A DNA stretch of 64,000 bases from QKMZ01 sp012965515. GTDB taxonomy: Bacteria; Cyanobacteriota; Vampirovibrionia; Obscuribacterales; Obscuribacteraceae. The stretch is taken from positions 1-64,000 of the forward strand of contig CALFMP010000039.1 of the NCBI GenBank assembly GCA_937879965.1, given 5' to 3'. The notes under the pieces are model-generated. The model worked only from the letters and a program-made list of their open reading frames with translations, was not told the origin of the DNA and did not search any database. The number at the start of each line of letters is the position of its first letter. The stretch's first letter is position 1. The translations under genes were made by a program, and so were the position numbers. Shown in pieces: positions 17,297 to 26,124 of the stretch.

Positions 17297-19264
17297 ATGG
17301 CAAAGAAAACTGCAACCAAGCTCGAAGCCGCGGCGCACAACAACGACACCGTTGTGCTCATCGGCATCGATTGGCCCACCGGCCAAAAGCTCGAAGGCTG
17401 CCTCGGATTCGAGATCGCTCGCGTTGCGAAGAGCAACGGCAAGCGCTCGGTCATCGAGACCAAACTGCCCTTCGACGGGCAGGACGACAACAAGGACTGG
17501 CAGAGCCAACCGTCGACGGTGTGGCCGATCCAGCGCAAGTGGCACCTGGACTTCTCTGGAAAGCCGGGTGAGACCTACACCTACGAGATTCAGGGCATGG
17601 GCGGCGAGCCCGGCAACCTGAAGCCCATCAAGGGTCTGAAGGTCACCACCAACGAAGTCACGCTGACGACGAAGGTCGACGAGACTTTCGACTGCGGCTT
17701 CACCCGCGGCATCCTGTCGACGCAGTGGCTGGCGCGCTTCATCGGCACCCTGCCCGACGGCACCGAAGGCTTCCCCGACGGTACGCCGAACTTCCAGAAG
17801 ATCATCGACGCGCTGGAAGACTACGAGAACCCGGACAACGTCATCCGCAAGCACCTCATGGCCAACGTGCCCGAGATGCTCATGGCTCCCGTCCAGGAAG
17901 CCGTGGTGGATGGCAGTCACGTGCACCTGGCGTTGTATGAGCTCAGCGCGAACCAGCTTGTGGACTTCCTCCTGAAGCACCTCAAGTACTTCTCGCTGAT
18001 CCTCGGCAACACCGGCGCCGAAGACCTCACCAACGCGGCGGCGCGTAAGGCCCTGCACGAAGCGGGCGCCGACATCCAGGACCGCATGATCGGGCCCTGG
18101 GGCATCGCGCACAACAAGTTCCAGGTGAAGGTGAGCAAGGATGGCGAGCCGATCGACGTGACGACGGGCAGCACAAACTGGACCAACACCGGTCTGGGCT
18201 GCCAGTCCAACATGGTCGCTCGCATCCGCAACGCGCAGGTGGCGGCGAACTTCCTGGACTACTGGAAGCGCATGAAGGCGGACGGCGCCGAGCAATCGCT
18301 CGAGTTCCGTCGTCGCAATGCGCAGGGTTACGACCCGGTCGTGCTGGCTGACGGTACGATCATCGAGACCTACTTCCAGCCGAGCATGGACGACAAGGTG
18401 AAGGGCAAGGGGCTCGACGTCCCGCTCTCGCCCTGGCTCATCCGCGTGAAGGAGCTCATGGAAGGCGCCAAGGATGTGCTCTGCGGCGAGGTCTTCTACC
18501 CTGGTTCGCCGTCGGTCATCCACTGGCTGGCGGAGATCTGGGACAACCGTCCTGAGCTCTACGCGTTCATGACGGTCAGCTCCTGGGATGCGCTGCGCGG
18601 CGTCAAGTGCAAGCGTCGCAAGGGACGTCCGCCGCTGTTCGCGCTCGCTACCGGGCGTGACGTGGAGTTCGCCAACTTCATCACCGAGTTGCTGAAGCTC
18701 CCCGAGTCGCATGCCATCACGCACGGCAAGATCCTCGTGATCGATCCGTTCGGCGAGAAGCCTGTGGTCATTTTTGGTTCCGACAACCTCGGCGCCAAGG
18801 CGAGCTACGGCAACGACGAGAACGGCGTCATCGTGATCGGCAACAAGGCGCTGGCGCAGTACGTCTTCGTCAACATGTTCGACATCAACAAGCACTTCCA
18901 GTCGCGCGCGGCCGCTCGGGCCAGCAAGTACCGGAAGGAGACTGTTGGCTGGACGGGCAAGCTGGCGGCGACCGATGCGTGGCAGAACAACTGGATCGAC
19001 GGGTACAAGGCCAAGGAAGCTCGACTGCTCGCCACCGGCGTGTGGGACGGGTCCGGCTTGGTCGACAGCCCGAACAATCGCAGCGTCTACGTTCTGCCGG
19101 CGCCGAAGAAGAAGTTCCCTGCGAAGCCGGCGGGAATTGTCGACGGTGCGGCTGCCGACGGCACGCCTGCGGCGACTCCGGTGACCAACACGGTCGAAGG
19201 AGAAGTCGCGCCGAATGCCGACACCCCGCAGCCGGGTCCGGCGGATACTTCCGACAAGCAGTAA
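17297..19264 (+). CDS. Phospholipase D-like (HKD) domain protein, 655 aa
   Basis: Two PLD half-sites are visible: H272-N-K274 with GSTNW starting at Gly291, and H476-G-K478 with GSDN starting at Gly494. The first 150 residues form a beta-rich domain that is not part of the PLD fold and that I do not recognise. The last 70 residues are a Pro/Ala/Thr/Asp linker-like tail. No signal peptide is seen. PLD-fold enzymes cleave phosphodiesters in lipids or nucleic acids, so the substrate is open. The next genes downstream on the same strand encode a membrane protein and, on the other strand, a TerB-like protein. Confidence 0.85.
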   Translation: MAKKTATKLEAAAHNNDTVVLIGIDWPTGQKLEGCLGFEIARVAKSNGKRSVIETKLPFDGQDDNKDWQSQPSTVWPIQRKWHLDFSGKPGETYTYEIQGMGGEPGNLKPIKGLKVTTNEVTLTTKVDETFDCGFTRGILSTQWLARFIGTLPDGTEGFPDGTPNFQKIIDALEDYENPDNVIRKHLMANVPEMLMAPVQEAVVDGSHVHLALYELSANQLVDFLLKHLKYFSLILGNTGAEDLTNAAARKALHEAGADIQDRMIGPWGIAHNKFQVKVSKDGEPIDVTTGSTNWTNTGLGCQSNMVARIRNAQVAANFLDYWKRMKADGAEQSLEFRRRNAQGYDPVVLADGTIIETYFQPSMDDKVKGKGLDVPLSPWLIRVKELMEGAKDVLCGEVFYPGSPSVIHWLAEIWDNRPELYAFMTVSSWDALRGVKCKRRKGRPPLFALATGRDVEFANFITELLKLPESHAITHGKILVIDPFGEKPVVIFGSDNLGAKASYGNDENGVIVIGNKALAQYVFVNMFDINKHFQSRAAARASKYRKETVGWTGKLAATDAWQNNWIDGYKAKEARLLATGVWDGSGLVDSPNNRSVYVLPAPKKKFPAKPAGIVDGAAADGTPAATPVTNTVEGEVAPNADTPQPGPADTSDKQ

Positions 19265-19302
19265 TGCTCGGTCGGAAGACGTTCTAGCTCGGTTCTCTGC
19301 AA

Positions 19303-19350
19303 GCGGCACGGAGAAAGCGCTTCACGGCGCCGTATCCGTGCCGCGTGTTT
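19303..19350 (+). terminator. Hairpin after the PLD-like gene
   Basis: GCGGCACGGA (19303-19312) and TCCGTGCCGC (19335-19344) form a perfect ten-base stem followed by GTGTTTCTTC. It could end the PLD transcript or partly separate it from the small membrane protein gene at 19415. Confidence 0.65.
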
Positions 19351-19414
19351 CTTCACCAACCACTGCGCATTCACTAACCGCTCTCCGCGCTGGAGAGCAC
19401 ACGAAAGGAACACC

Positions 19415-19771
19415 ATGATCGACTTCCTGATGACTCACTGGGGCGTTGCTGCTGCGATTCTCACCGTCTGCTCGCTGTACTTCTCCTGGAAGGTCAACGG
19501 CGGCGGCATCTTCAGCTTCAATCCGAAGCCGGGACACGGCAGCGCCAACGTGATCGGCGAAATCCTCATGCTGATCGGCTACATCGGCTTCTCGGTGGGC
19601 ATGGTCGCCATCGCCGCCATCGTCGCCGGCGTCATGCGCGTGATTCTCGTCATCACCGCTTTCGCCGCGTTCAGTGCGGGTGCCACCGGCGTCGGCGTCG
19701 CCTGCCTCGCGTTCACCGTGGTGACCGGCGTGGTTTCATTCGTCGCCTATCGGCATTCGAAGAAGCGCTGA
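19415..19771 (+). CDS. Small membrane protein, 118 aa, unknown function
   Basis: Three to four hydrophobic segments fill the chain (about 8-25, 48-75, 76-110), with a polar loop KVNGGGIFSFNPKPGHGS after the first and a basic end RHSKKR that should face the cytoplasm. AAAGGAA lies before the ATG. It follows the PLD-like gene by 150 bases. No family recognised. Confidence 0.7.
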   Translation: MIDFLMTHWGVAAAILTVCSLYFSWKVNGGGIFSFNPKPGHGSANVIGEILMLIGYIGFSVGMVAIAAIVAGVMRVILVITAFAAFSAGATGVGVACLAFTVVTGVVSFVAYRHSKKR

Positions 19772-19913
19772 GACCGAAGTTCGTGACTGAGTCGCGCTAA
19801 AAACGCGGCGGCAAGGGAGCAGAGCGGAGGCAGAGAGAAAGCAATTTCTCTCTGCCCGAGCCTCTGCTTCTTTGTTTTTCCAAATTTTCTACTAGCTTTT
19901 ATAATATTTGCGT

Positions 19914-20010
19914 CAAAAAAACGGAAAAAACAAAGGGCGGTCGCCGATGACTGCACCAGAAGAACCAGCCGCAAGGACCGGTTCAACTGATGAGCCATCG
20001 GCGATCCGCC
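19914..20010 (-). terminator. Long-stem intrinsic terminator, minus strand
   Basis: CATCGGCGATCCGCC (19996-20010) pairs with GGCGGTCGCCGATG (19936-19949) with a one-base bulge, and on the minus strand this is followed by TTTGTTTTTTCCGTTTTTTT. It lies 55 bases after the TerB-like gene. The 46-base apical part has further pairing (ACC...GGT), larger than needed for termination. Confidence 0.75.
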
Positions 20011-20064
20011 TCAGATAGAACGCGTCAGAGAACAGTCTCAGCTGTTTCTAACGCGCGCACACAC

Positions 20065-20520
20065 TTAGCTGACGTACGTGGTGGCGTCGACGCCGAGCGT
20101 GCGGCAGATCTCCTTGACGCGCGCCTTTTCCTTGTCGTCGAAGTTGCCGTCCGCATTCGCGATCGCCAGCGCGACCTGCAGAGCGACGTCCGGCTGTTCG
20201 CCCTTGCCCTTGATCTTGCCGACCGTCGAGTACACCGTGATGGGGCCGAAGGTCTTGTCCTTGTTGATCGCGTCGCAGTACTCGTTGAACTTGGCGATCA
20301 GGTCGGCCGGGGGGAAACACTTGAGAGCGTCGAGCGACGTGATGAGCGAGCCGATGGCCTGCTTCTCGTCGTCGGAGACGTTGCCGTCAGCGCTGGCGAC
20401 CAGGGCGCAGATGCCCATGACCGAATCACGGAAGGTGCTGTTCTTGAACTGCGAGACCTTGGTGGTGAGAGCGGCCTTGGCGTCCGAAGCGGACTGACGG
20501 AGCTTGTCGAAGAATCCCAT
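20065..20520 (-). CDS. TerB-like (tellurite-resistance fold) protein
   Basis: The 151-residue protein starts MGFFDKLRQSASDAK and has two similar helical halves, each with an acidic turn: ASADGNVSDDEK and ANADGNFDDKEK. This matches TerB/DjlA-type domains, whose acidic surface is thought to bind metal. It is cytoplasmic. TerB proteins usually occur with TerC/TerD stress systems, but none is seen nearby. The neighbours on the other strand are a PLD-like protein and a membrane protein, so a stress-response role is only suggested by family. Confidence 0.85.
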   Translation of the reverse strand: MGFFDKLRQSASDAKAALTTKVSQFKNSTFRDSVMGICALVASADGNVSDDEKQAIGSLITSLDALKCFPPADLIAKFNEYCDAINKDKTFGPITVYSTVGKIKGKGEQPDVALQVALAIANADGNFDDKEKARVKEICRTLGVDATTYVS

Positions 20521-21225
20521 GGTTTTGTGTCCTTAAGTGTGGTCTTGCGCGCTGTCATCGACTGGATGCAGCGAGCTTGTTGTTTTTGGCGAGTCGCAAA
20601 CATAGCGATCGCAGAAACCAATGTCTTTCCGCCCCAGCAAGCGCTGAATTTGGGGGTCGCATTGGAGAGGTGCAAAACGGGAACGGTTAAGGGTTTGGAG
20701 TGCGCCTGCGGGCAAGGTGGAAAGAATCGGTACGCCGGAATGCTACGACTTGCAAAGAGACGTATCCAAGTGTTGCTGACCCGGTTGTTTACAAGACCGC
20801 GTCACGCAGATCGCGCAGATTGCCGTTTGTGTAACGTTTACCGCCTCTAATATGAGCCCGATTTCCTAACATAGCGACGCTTTCGGATCGCTCACGCTGT
20901 TCGCGCGAACTGCCGCGAATTTTGATGTGACGGCGCTCATCCTTGTCTGCAAGCCACTTTTGTAAAGCATCACCAACCAACCGGTCAGCCAAAGCGCGTT
21001 ACAAATCGACCGACCGGAACAGGTTCGAAACACCAAAAAAGGGGCTACACACTATGGCATATCGTAAAACTTACACCAAAACAAGAATGCGAAGTGAAGG
21101 ATGCGGATGTTGATGCCGACCGCGTTTAGCGAATCAGCACAAAGATCTGCAAAGCTTCAGACGCATCTTGTTTCGGTTCAGAACCGCCGTTCCAGCCTGC
21201 CGTACGTGATGATGGTTCCAGCCTG
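20521..21225. other. 705-base intergenic region without a supported gene
   Basis: A 67-codon minus-strand frame at 20789-20992 is Arg-rich and has no ribosome site; I do not accept it. No tRNA or repeat of the REP type is seen. The left part must hold the promoter of the TerB-like gene. Confidence 0.45.
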
Positions 21226-21618
21226 CTAAACCGATTGAACGTTCTTTCCCGCCTCCTTGAGCTTGGATTCGACGACGCGCAGCGTCATCTGAATCGTCGG
21301 CCAGTCGATGCTGGGCAGCTTGCACTGACCCTTGATGGTCAGCGTGGCAAGCAGCACAGCGCGTCCATACTCCTCTTCAGCCAAATCCAGATTGCCCGCC
21401 TTGATTGCGGCGAGGCTGGAGATGACGTAAGCAGCGAGCAAGCGCGCCTCCAAATACTTGATGGCGTTTTCGCTATACGCTGCGGCGGCAAAAGCATTGC
21501 CCGTGTTCTCATCGAGGCTCGTAAGTGCCTCTTGCAGAGAGCTGACAGTGCTGTCGTAGCCGTGGCTGGGAAGTCCGTAGTGATAGCCCGCCCAAACGAG
21601 CTGAAGAAGCGGCGCCAT
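21226..21618 (-). CDS. Hypothetical helical protein, 130 aa
   Basis: The chain is mostly alpha-helical with TPR-like character (SENAIKYLEARLLAAYVISSLAAIKAGNLDLAEEEYGRA pattern, split here: AIKAGNLDLAEEEYGRAV around residue 72). AAGGAA lies 5 bases before the ATG. No signal peptide. It follows the Cys-rich membrane protein gene by 100 bases on the same strand. A TPR-like repeat fold is my reading; the function is unknown. Confidence 0.6.
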   Translation of the reverse strand: MAPLLQLVWAGYHYGLPSHGYDSTVSSLQEALTSLDENTGNAFAAAAYSENAIKYLEARLLAAYVISSLAAIKAGNLDLAEEEYGRAVLLATLTIKGQCKLPSIDWPTIQMTLRVVESKLKEAGKNVQSV

Positions 21619-21718
21619 AAGTTCCTTGTGGGCTCAGTGCCCACTGTTGCAAGCGTTGAGACGCGAGTGTCATACTCGCCAAGTTTCAAACGTGATGCAA
21701 GCCAGGCAGCAAGCAAGC

Positions 21719-22114
21719 TTACAACCAGGCTTTGCCGTCAACTTTCAGCTCCAGGATTTTGTTTCCTGGACCAAAGCAAACTTCAACGTTGTCGTATTCA
21801 TGAACGACACGACCGTCTACCAGGCGTTTAGTCAGAGGTTCCTCAACACATTCCTGCGGACAACTCGCACCAGGGGTGGTGCAAACACCGCGCGGGCAGC
21901 GTTTTGGAAAAACTTGTCGTGGCGTCGTGCGCACCCGATTGAGCGTGCCAACTCCAGGCTTGATGCCCAGCACTCTGCGTTGGCGTTCCCAGTAATCGTC
22001 GCCTCGTTGCAGGCGATCGCGCAAGTATGCACAAACGATAACAAAGGCAACGAGAGCGACAAGCCCGACCAAAACCCAAACTCCCTCGAAGTCAAAAATC
22101 GTAAGCAGTTCCAT
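21719..22114 (-). CDS. Single-span membrane protein with Cys-rich domain, 131 aa
   Basis: An N-terminal membrane helix (about residues 10-30, GVWVLVGLVALVAFVIVCAYL) is followed by a basic stretch and then a small Cys-rich segment (CPRGVCTTPGASCPQEC, four cysteines) and a beta-rich tail. The charge pattern suggests that the tail is cytoplasmic, though this is uncertain. The ribosome site is weak. It belongs to a minus-strand series with the genes on either side. No family recognised. Confidence 0.6.
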   Translation of the reverse strand: MELLTIFDFEGVWVLVGLVALVAFVIVCAYLRDRLQRGDDYWERQRRVLGIKPGVGTLNRVRTTPRQVFPKRCPRGVCTTPGASCPQECVEEPLTKRLVDGRVVHEYDNVEVCFGPGNKILELKVDGKAWL

Positions 22115-22153
22115 GATGCACTACCCAACCGACACAAGCGAGCTCCGAAGCTA

Positions 22154-22184
22154 CCGTAGGGGAGGTGGAGTGCCTCCCCTACGG
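22154..22184. repeat. REP-like palindrome, variant copy 3
   Basis: CCGTAGGGGAGG and CCTCCCCTACGG form a perfect twelve-base stem. The flanks match the CGTAG/CTACG ends of the other copies but the stem bases differ and are compensated, which argues that the structure is what is kept. Confidence 0.75.
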
Positions 22185-22239
22185 CAAGTTTTCGGATCCT
22201 ACGCCTGTCGAAAAGGACTACGGAGACTTTCTCTCCAAA

Positions 22240-22262
22240 GATGCACTACACCGTGCATCCAC
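22240..22262 (-). terminator. Short terminator after the 518-residue membrane protein gene
   Basis: GATGCAC-TACACC-GTGCATC is a seven-base stem followed on the minus strand by TTT only. It lies 11 bases past the stop at 22270, so it is a plausible but weak terminator. Confidence 0.4.
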
Positions 22263-22269
22263 ACCGCTG

Positions 22270-23826
22270 TTACCGGGGTCCGGTCACAGGCGCGGTGTTG
22301 AGAAACGTCTTGAAGCTCTCGACGTCGCCGAAGCGGTGCGCCTTCAGACTGTAGGCGTCGACTGCAACGAGCATGACGAAAGCACGGCTGGACGGATCGC
22401 CGCGAACGACGGTGACCAGCCAGAAGGTGCCGGCTGTGCCGTTGACCAGGCGCGGCTCGGCTTCCTCGTACTGAGACCAGTCGGCGCTGGGGTCGGCGTT
22501 GTGGACGTTGGCGAGCGCCTTGCTCGGTCCGTTGATGCGCAGGGCATCCGGCACCGCATAGACACTGGCGCGACCACTGACCGCGTCGAAGAACAGCACC
22601 CGCGTGAGCGAACCGCCCTTCGGTTCCAGTCCGATGATCAGCTCGAGACCGAGCCCATCGAAATCCTGGTAGTACGGGAAACGGTTGGCCTCGGACTTCT
22701 GCGCGTCATACGGAGGCTCGCTGATCCCGAAGAGTTCGAGCTGCGAGGTGACCGGATTGAGCAGACCGCGGTGGTAAGTGGCATACGCTTCGGCATAGCT
22801 ACGGGCAAGCGCCGGCGGATAGAGAGCAGCGCCCTCGAATTTCTCCGCCGCGTCCGCGCGCGAATAGTTGGTGAACAGCCCTCGTGGACCCACTTCCATG
22901 ACGCTCGACAGAGTCGGCACCATGGTCAGAGTCCAGGTCGGACGATAGGACACCGCCGAGATGAGCATGCTCCACTCGCCGTTTTCCTTCTGCCAGTACA
23001 CCGTTTCCCCGCGCTCCGAGAACGGATGGCGGATGCGGAAAAGCAGCTCGGTGACCCAGGAATCGTCGCCGAAGAGGAAGAAAGCATTCTTGCCTGCCGC
23101 CACGTCGACGTTCATGTTGGGCTCTTCCGCATTCACGCGCACGACGCTGTGGACACTACCGAACGGCGTGCCGTACCAGACATCGTAGGCGAGCGGCGAC
23201 TGCCACCACATGACGATCTTGCCGTCCTGACCGACTTCACGCACCATGTGCGGCTGTTTGCCGACCAGGCGGTTGTCGGTGATGGAGTTCTTCACGTACT
23301 TGGCCGCCGTCGAGCGAACGACAATGCGGTTGTCGCGCGTATTGGGCAACTGCCCGATCGCAATCGGATCGAGCGAAGATGCCATCTGCCATTGGATCAG
23401 CGTCTGCGACACGTTCGCCGCCACCACCCAGCCGAGGGCCGCGACGTAGACGAGAGACGTGATGGTCAGCGCCTTGCGTGAGGGTGCCTTGCCGCGCTTT
23501 GCCAGCGCACGAACGGCGAAGATGCCGGCGGGGATGAGCGCCAAAGCGACGATGATGGGCAAGTACTTCCAGGCAAGAACGAGCAGCGGATGCGCCAGCG
23601 CGGCGACGAGGACGTAGCCGAGCAGCGAGAGCAACGCGATCCCCGACCAGCGCTTAATGCGCTTGCCGAGACTCGCTCGCTCCTTGACGGGCTTGGAAGC
23701 GGCAGGCGGCGGAACCGCGGCACCGGATTCCTTCGTCAGTGAAACCTTCGAGCCTTGATCACCGGAGACAACGTCAGCGGGCGGACCGCCGGCGCCGTTG
23801 CCGTTAAGAGTTGGTTCGTTCGACAT
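22270..23826 (-). CDS. Membrane-anchored hypothetical protein, 518 aa
   Basis: The ATG at 23826 is chosen for GAGGA 7 bases upstream; 12 codons of open frame beyond it look untranslated. Residues 1-55 are a disordered Gly/Pro/Ser tail, three hydrophobic segments follow (about 60-85, 87-105, 120-140), and the rest is a large soluble domain likely outside the cytoplasm, rich in Trp/Tyr and beta segments (GKIVMWWQSPLAYDVWYG, GETVYWQKENGEWSM). No enzymatic motif is recognised. Third positions are strongly GC-rich. It could be a sensor or binding protein; no function is claimed. Confidence 0.75.
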   Translation of the reverse strand: MSNEPTLNGNGAGGPPADVVSGDQGSKVSLTKESGAAVPPPAASKPVKERASLGKRIKRWSGIALLSLLGYVLVAALAHPLLVLAWKYLPIIVALALIPAGIFAVRALAKRGKAPSRKALTITSLVYVAALGWVVAANVSQTLIQWQMASSLDPIAIGQLPNTRDNRIVVRSTAAKYVKNSITDNRLVGKQPHMVREVGQDGKIVMWWQSPLAYDVWYGTPFGSVHSVVRVNAEEPNMNVDVAAGKNAFFLFGDDSWVTELLFRIRHPFSERGETVYWQKENGEWSMLISAVSYRPTWTLTMVPTLSSVMEVGPRGLFTNYSRADAAEKFEGAALYPPALARSYAEAYATYHRGLLNPVTSQLELFGISEPPYDAQKSEANRFPYYQDFDGLGLELIIGLEPKGGSLTRVLFFDAVSGRASVYAVPDALRINGPSKALANVHNADPSADWSQYEEAEPRLVNGTAGTFWLVTVVRGDPSSRAFVMLVAVDAYSLKAHRFGDVESFKTFLNTAPVTGPR

Positions 23827-24370
23827 ATGAAATCCTCTGTTTGAGAGCTTCGCCACAGCCAACCGGCTGTGAACCTTCCGCAGCCAGCCTTCAGACAGTG
23901 AAGCTGTTGTGCTATGACCTCGTCATGGACGAAGTATTAGCTGGTGCGCGTGGCAAAGCTCAATTTCTGTTATTTCGGATGGGTTAAGGTTCTGGAGAGG
24001 ATACGGAAGGTGTCGCAGTGACCCTAACAAGGGCTCAAGAACCGACTCCAGATAACCGTTTACACAACGTATTCAAAAAAACAGAAAGAGAATTGACTTC
24101 GGGCCCGGCAAGAAAGCCGGGAAACGTGTTGAGAACATGCTTTTGCGAATAGCTCTGAGAACAAAGAGCCTTGCTCACTGCTATTAATATTTACTTTTAA
24201 CCTGAAAAGGCCCCATACAGATCCGCACGAGAGCTAGCGAAGCGCTAGGTCCTGCACGTTAGCATGCAACTCGCGCGAGGTTTTGTTGCAAACTTGTTGC
24301 AGCAAAAGACTGATTCTAAGCCGCGTTTCACCAGAGATAGTGACAACAAAGTATCAATGACGAACCCTGT
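23827..24370. other. 544-base intergenic region, holds one hairpin only
   Basis: No coding frame with a ribosome site is seen. The hairpin at 24104-24121 with an A-run at 24075-24081 is listed separately. A second small stem GCTCTGAGAACAAAGAGC is near 24152. Confidence 0.45.
24074..24121 (-). terminator. Possible minus-strand terminator
   Basis: CCCGGC-AAGAAA-GCCGGG (24104-24121) is a six-base GC stem; on the minus strand seven Ts follow after 22 bases. It is 250 bases downstream of the exported-protein gene that ends at 24371, so the pairing with that gene is uncertain. Confidence 0.4.
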
Positions 24371-25093
24371 CTATTTGAAATCACCCATCAAGTTATCCAT
24401 CTCATCGTCGGCGCCTTCCATGATCAACGCCACTTCGCTGGAAACACGCTTGAATCCTTTTGGCTGAAAGAAAACGGATCTGGCGATTTGCCCCTTCGAA
24501 CACTTTCGGGTATCTAGTACGGTTTTGGGCGGCGTGTCTGCCTTCTGCATGCGCGTAATCTTCATGGGCAAACCAAAATCAGGCGGCAAATCAGATGCGG
24601 ACGCTATGACAGCCGCGGCTTGTTTCGGAACAAGGTCGGATTGCATCGCATACAAATCGGTGATTGTTGGCGAGCCGCGCTTCTTTCCATGGCGCGTTCG
24701 GACATCAGTCCACCGATAGATCTTCACGTCCTGTCCTTTGATTTTGCCTCTGCCGGTTTGCTTGATGTCTTGTTTGACGTTCTGCATTCCGCCGGTTCGC
24801 GATGCCACACGCTTCTTCCACTCTTCAAGCGTCGCTTCGTAGTACGACTTGCTGCGCTCGTTGAAAGCCACAACGCTCCACTCAGGTGCGTGAGAAACAA
24901 TCGTAATGCCGAGTTTTTTCGAGTCGATGCGAATCCCGTCTTTGCTGACCTGGATTGTAGAGGCGCCAAAATAATCACTGTCTACATCCATCAGCAAACC
25001 GGTCTGTTTAACCGGTGCCGACCAAGCTGATTGAAGAGCGACAACAGACGCGCAACCAAGAAAAACAAGTGCTCGATATGTTTTACAGAACAT
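24371..25093 (-). CDS. Exported protein of unknown function, 240 aa
   Basis: The ATG at 25093 follows AAAGGG by 7 bases and opens a signal peptide (Lys then LVFLGCASVVALQSAWSA, cleavage near residue 26). The mature part begins with beta strands (GLLMDVDSDYFGASTIQVSKDG, here around residues 33-54) and resembles the general pattern of small periplasmic lipid- or ligand-carrier folds, in which a strand pair (RIDS...SVVAFNERSKSYYE) states a bound state; this is a weak resemblance. The gene at 34543 encodes a protein of similar layout and may be related. Not a lipoprotein, as the Cys is not followed by a mature domain in the right place. Confidence 0.65.
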   Translation of the reverse strand: MFCKTYRALVFLGCASVVALQSAWSAPVKQTGLLMDVDSDYFGASTIQVSKDGIRIDSKKLGITIVSHAPEWSVVAFNERSKSYYEATLEEWKKRVASRTGGMQNVKQDIKQTGRGKIKGQDVKIYRWTDVRTRHGKKRGSPTITDLYAMQSDLVPKQAAAVIASASDLPPDFGLPMKITRMQKADTPPKTVLDTRKCSKGQIARSVFFQPKGFKRVSSEVALIMEGADDEMDNLMGDFK

Positions 25094-25224
25094 CGACAAA
25101 CCCTTTCAAAACTTCCTCAAACATCTGTACCCGCTGCGCACGATTACGGTGCAGGTTAAGTGGTGCAGGCGCGATGCATACATCGGTAACTATTCCGCCA
25201 ACACAGGTGTTCAATCCAGAAGTC

Positions 25225-25255
25225 TGTAGGGGCGACGCCATGCATCGCCCCTACA
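25225..25255. repeat. REP-like palindrome, copy 4
   Basis: TGTAGGGGCGA...TCGCCCCTACA gives an eleven-base perfect stem around CGCCATGCA. This is one of the best preserved copies and can serve as the reference for the family. Confidence 0.85.
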
Positions 25256-25362
25256 AGTCCGAAGACGCAGTTCCAGGCTATGATTAACAACCTGTGCTGG
25301 CCGAATCGTTTCATTCATCGCCCTATTCCGACATGGCGTAGTACAGGCGGCATAAAGTGAAA

Positions 25363-25388
25363 GAAGGCAGGGCCGAAGCCCCGCCTTC
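25363..25388 (-). terminator. Terminator hairpin, minus strand
   Basis: GAAGGCAGGGC and GCCCCGCCTTC pair around CGAA with one A-C mismatch. It is 33 bases past the stop of the gene ending at 25421; the trailing minus-strand sequence is TTTCACTTT, moderately T-rich. Confidence 0.65.
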
Positions 25389-25420
25389 CTTCGATCAGTT
25401 CAACCCTCAGGCAAGTCGAC

Positions 25421-26002
25421 CTACTTCCCGTTTTTAGCCGCAGTTTCGCGCTTCCTGCCTGCTTCCGCAGCCGCCGTCAGAGCGATCTCCATGCCCAGAT
25501 TGCAGGTGGCCGCAACCTGCATTGAGAAGGTCTTGAGCTGTGCGCGCTCAGCCGTCAAGCAGAAACTGTGCGCTTTTACTTCCTGAGCCGTGAAGTCGCT
25601 CGGAATGTCGTCCAGCGGCGAAACAGGACGGCCGGCGATGTCTGCTTTGACGCGAGAGGCAGCCACTGAAGATTGGAAATTCTCTTGCTCTTCAGCCTGT
25701 CCGATGATAGTAGTCTTCCATGCCGCCATGGAAGCCAGCCAGCTGCAAGCTTCTTCAGCCGGCATCGTATCGGCCACCGTGAGAAACTCCTTCACACGAG
25801 TGACGAAGACGCCGACCGTCTGGTCGAGATAATCGTAGTAGCGGCTGGTGCCGAGGTTGATGCCGGCAGTGTGTTCGGTTGCCAGTGAGTCGAGCGCCCG
25901 AGCTTGAAAGCGCAGCGAACGAAGCTGCAGGTCCAGGGCCGAGACGCGAATCTTTTGCAGATTGATGTTGTTGAGATCGGTGACTTTGGCCTTACGTGCC
26001 AT
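25421..26002 (-). CDS. Hypothetical helical protein, 193 aa
   Basis: The chain is predicted to be almost all helix, with a basic start (MARKAKVTDL) and a Lys/Arg-rich end. There is no signal peptide, membrane segment or Cys cluster. It sits 122 bases downstream of the leucyl-aminopeptidase-domain gene on the same strand and may share its transcript. Its own terminator follows. GGAGAATCACC precedes the ATG. No family recognised. Confidence 0.65.
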   Translation of the reverse strand: MARKAKVTDLNNINLQKIRVSALDLQLRSLRFQARALDSLATEHTAGINLGTSRYYDYLDQTVGVFVTRVKEFLTVADTMPAEEACSWLASMAAWKTTIIGQAEEQENFQSSVAASRVKADIAGRPVSPLDDIPSDFTAQEVKAHSFCLTAERAQLKTFSMQVAATCNLGMEIALTAAAEAGRKRETAAKNGK

Positions 26003-26124
26003 GGTGATTCTCCGTTTTCTTGGGTTAGAGAAAGCCGCCGCCTGAGCGCACTTTCATCAGAAATCTTCGGGACTAGTCCGCAGGAATCGATGGCGCTAAC
26101 TGCGTCATCGAACTAAAGAACGAT

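Noticed and set aside
17273..19309. 678-codon minus-strand frame opposite the PLD-like gene
   Set aside because: Its composition (Arg, Val, Asp, His, Leu) is typical of a reverse-complement shadow of GC-rich codons; HKD motifs are on the plus strand.
20789..20992. 67-codon minus-strand frame upstream of the TerB-like gene
   Set aside because: Arg-rich, no ribosome site, no recognisable domain; not enough to call a gene.
22165..23481. 438-codon plus-strand frame over the gene at 22270
   Set aside because: Shadow of the minus-strand membrane protein; no membrane pattern, no ribosome site.
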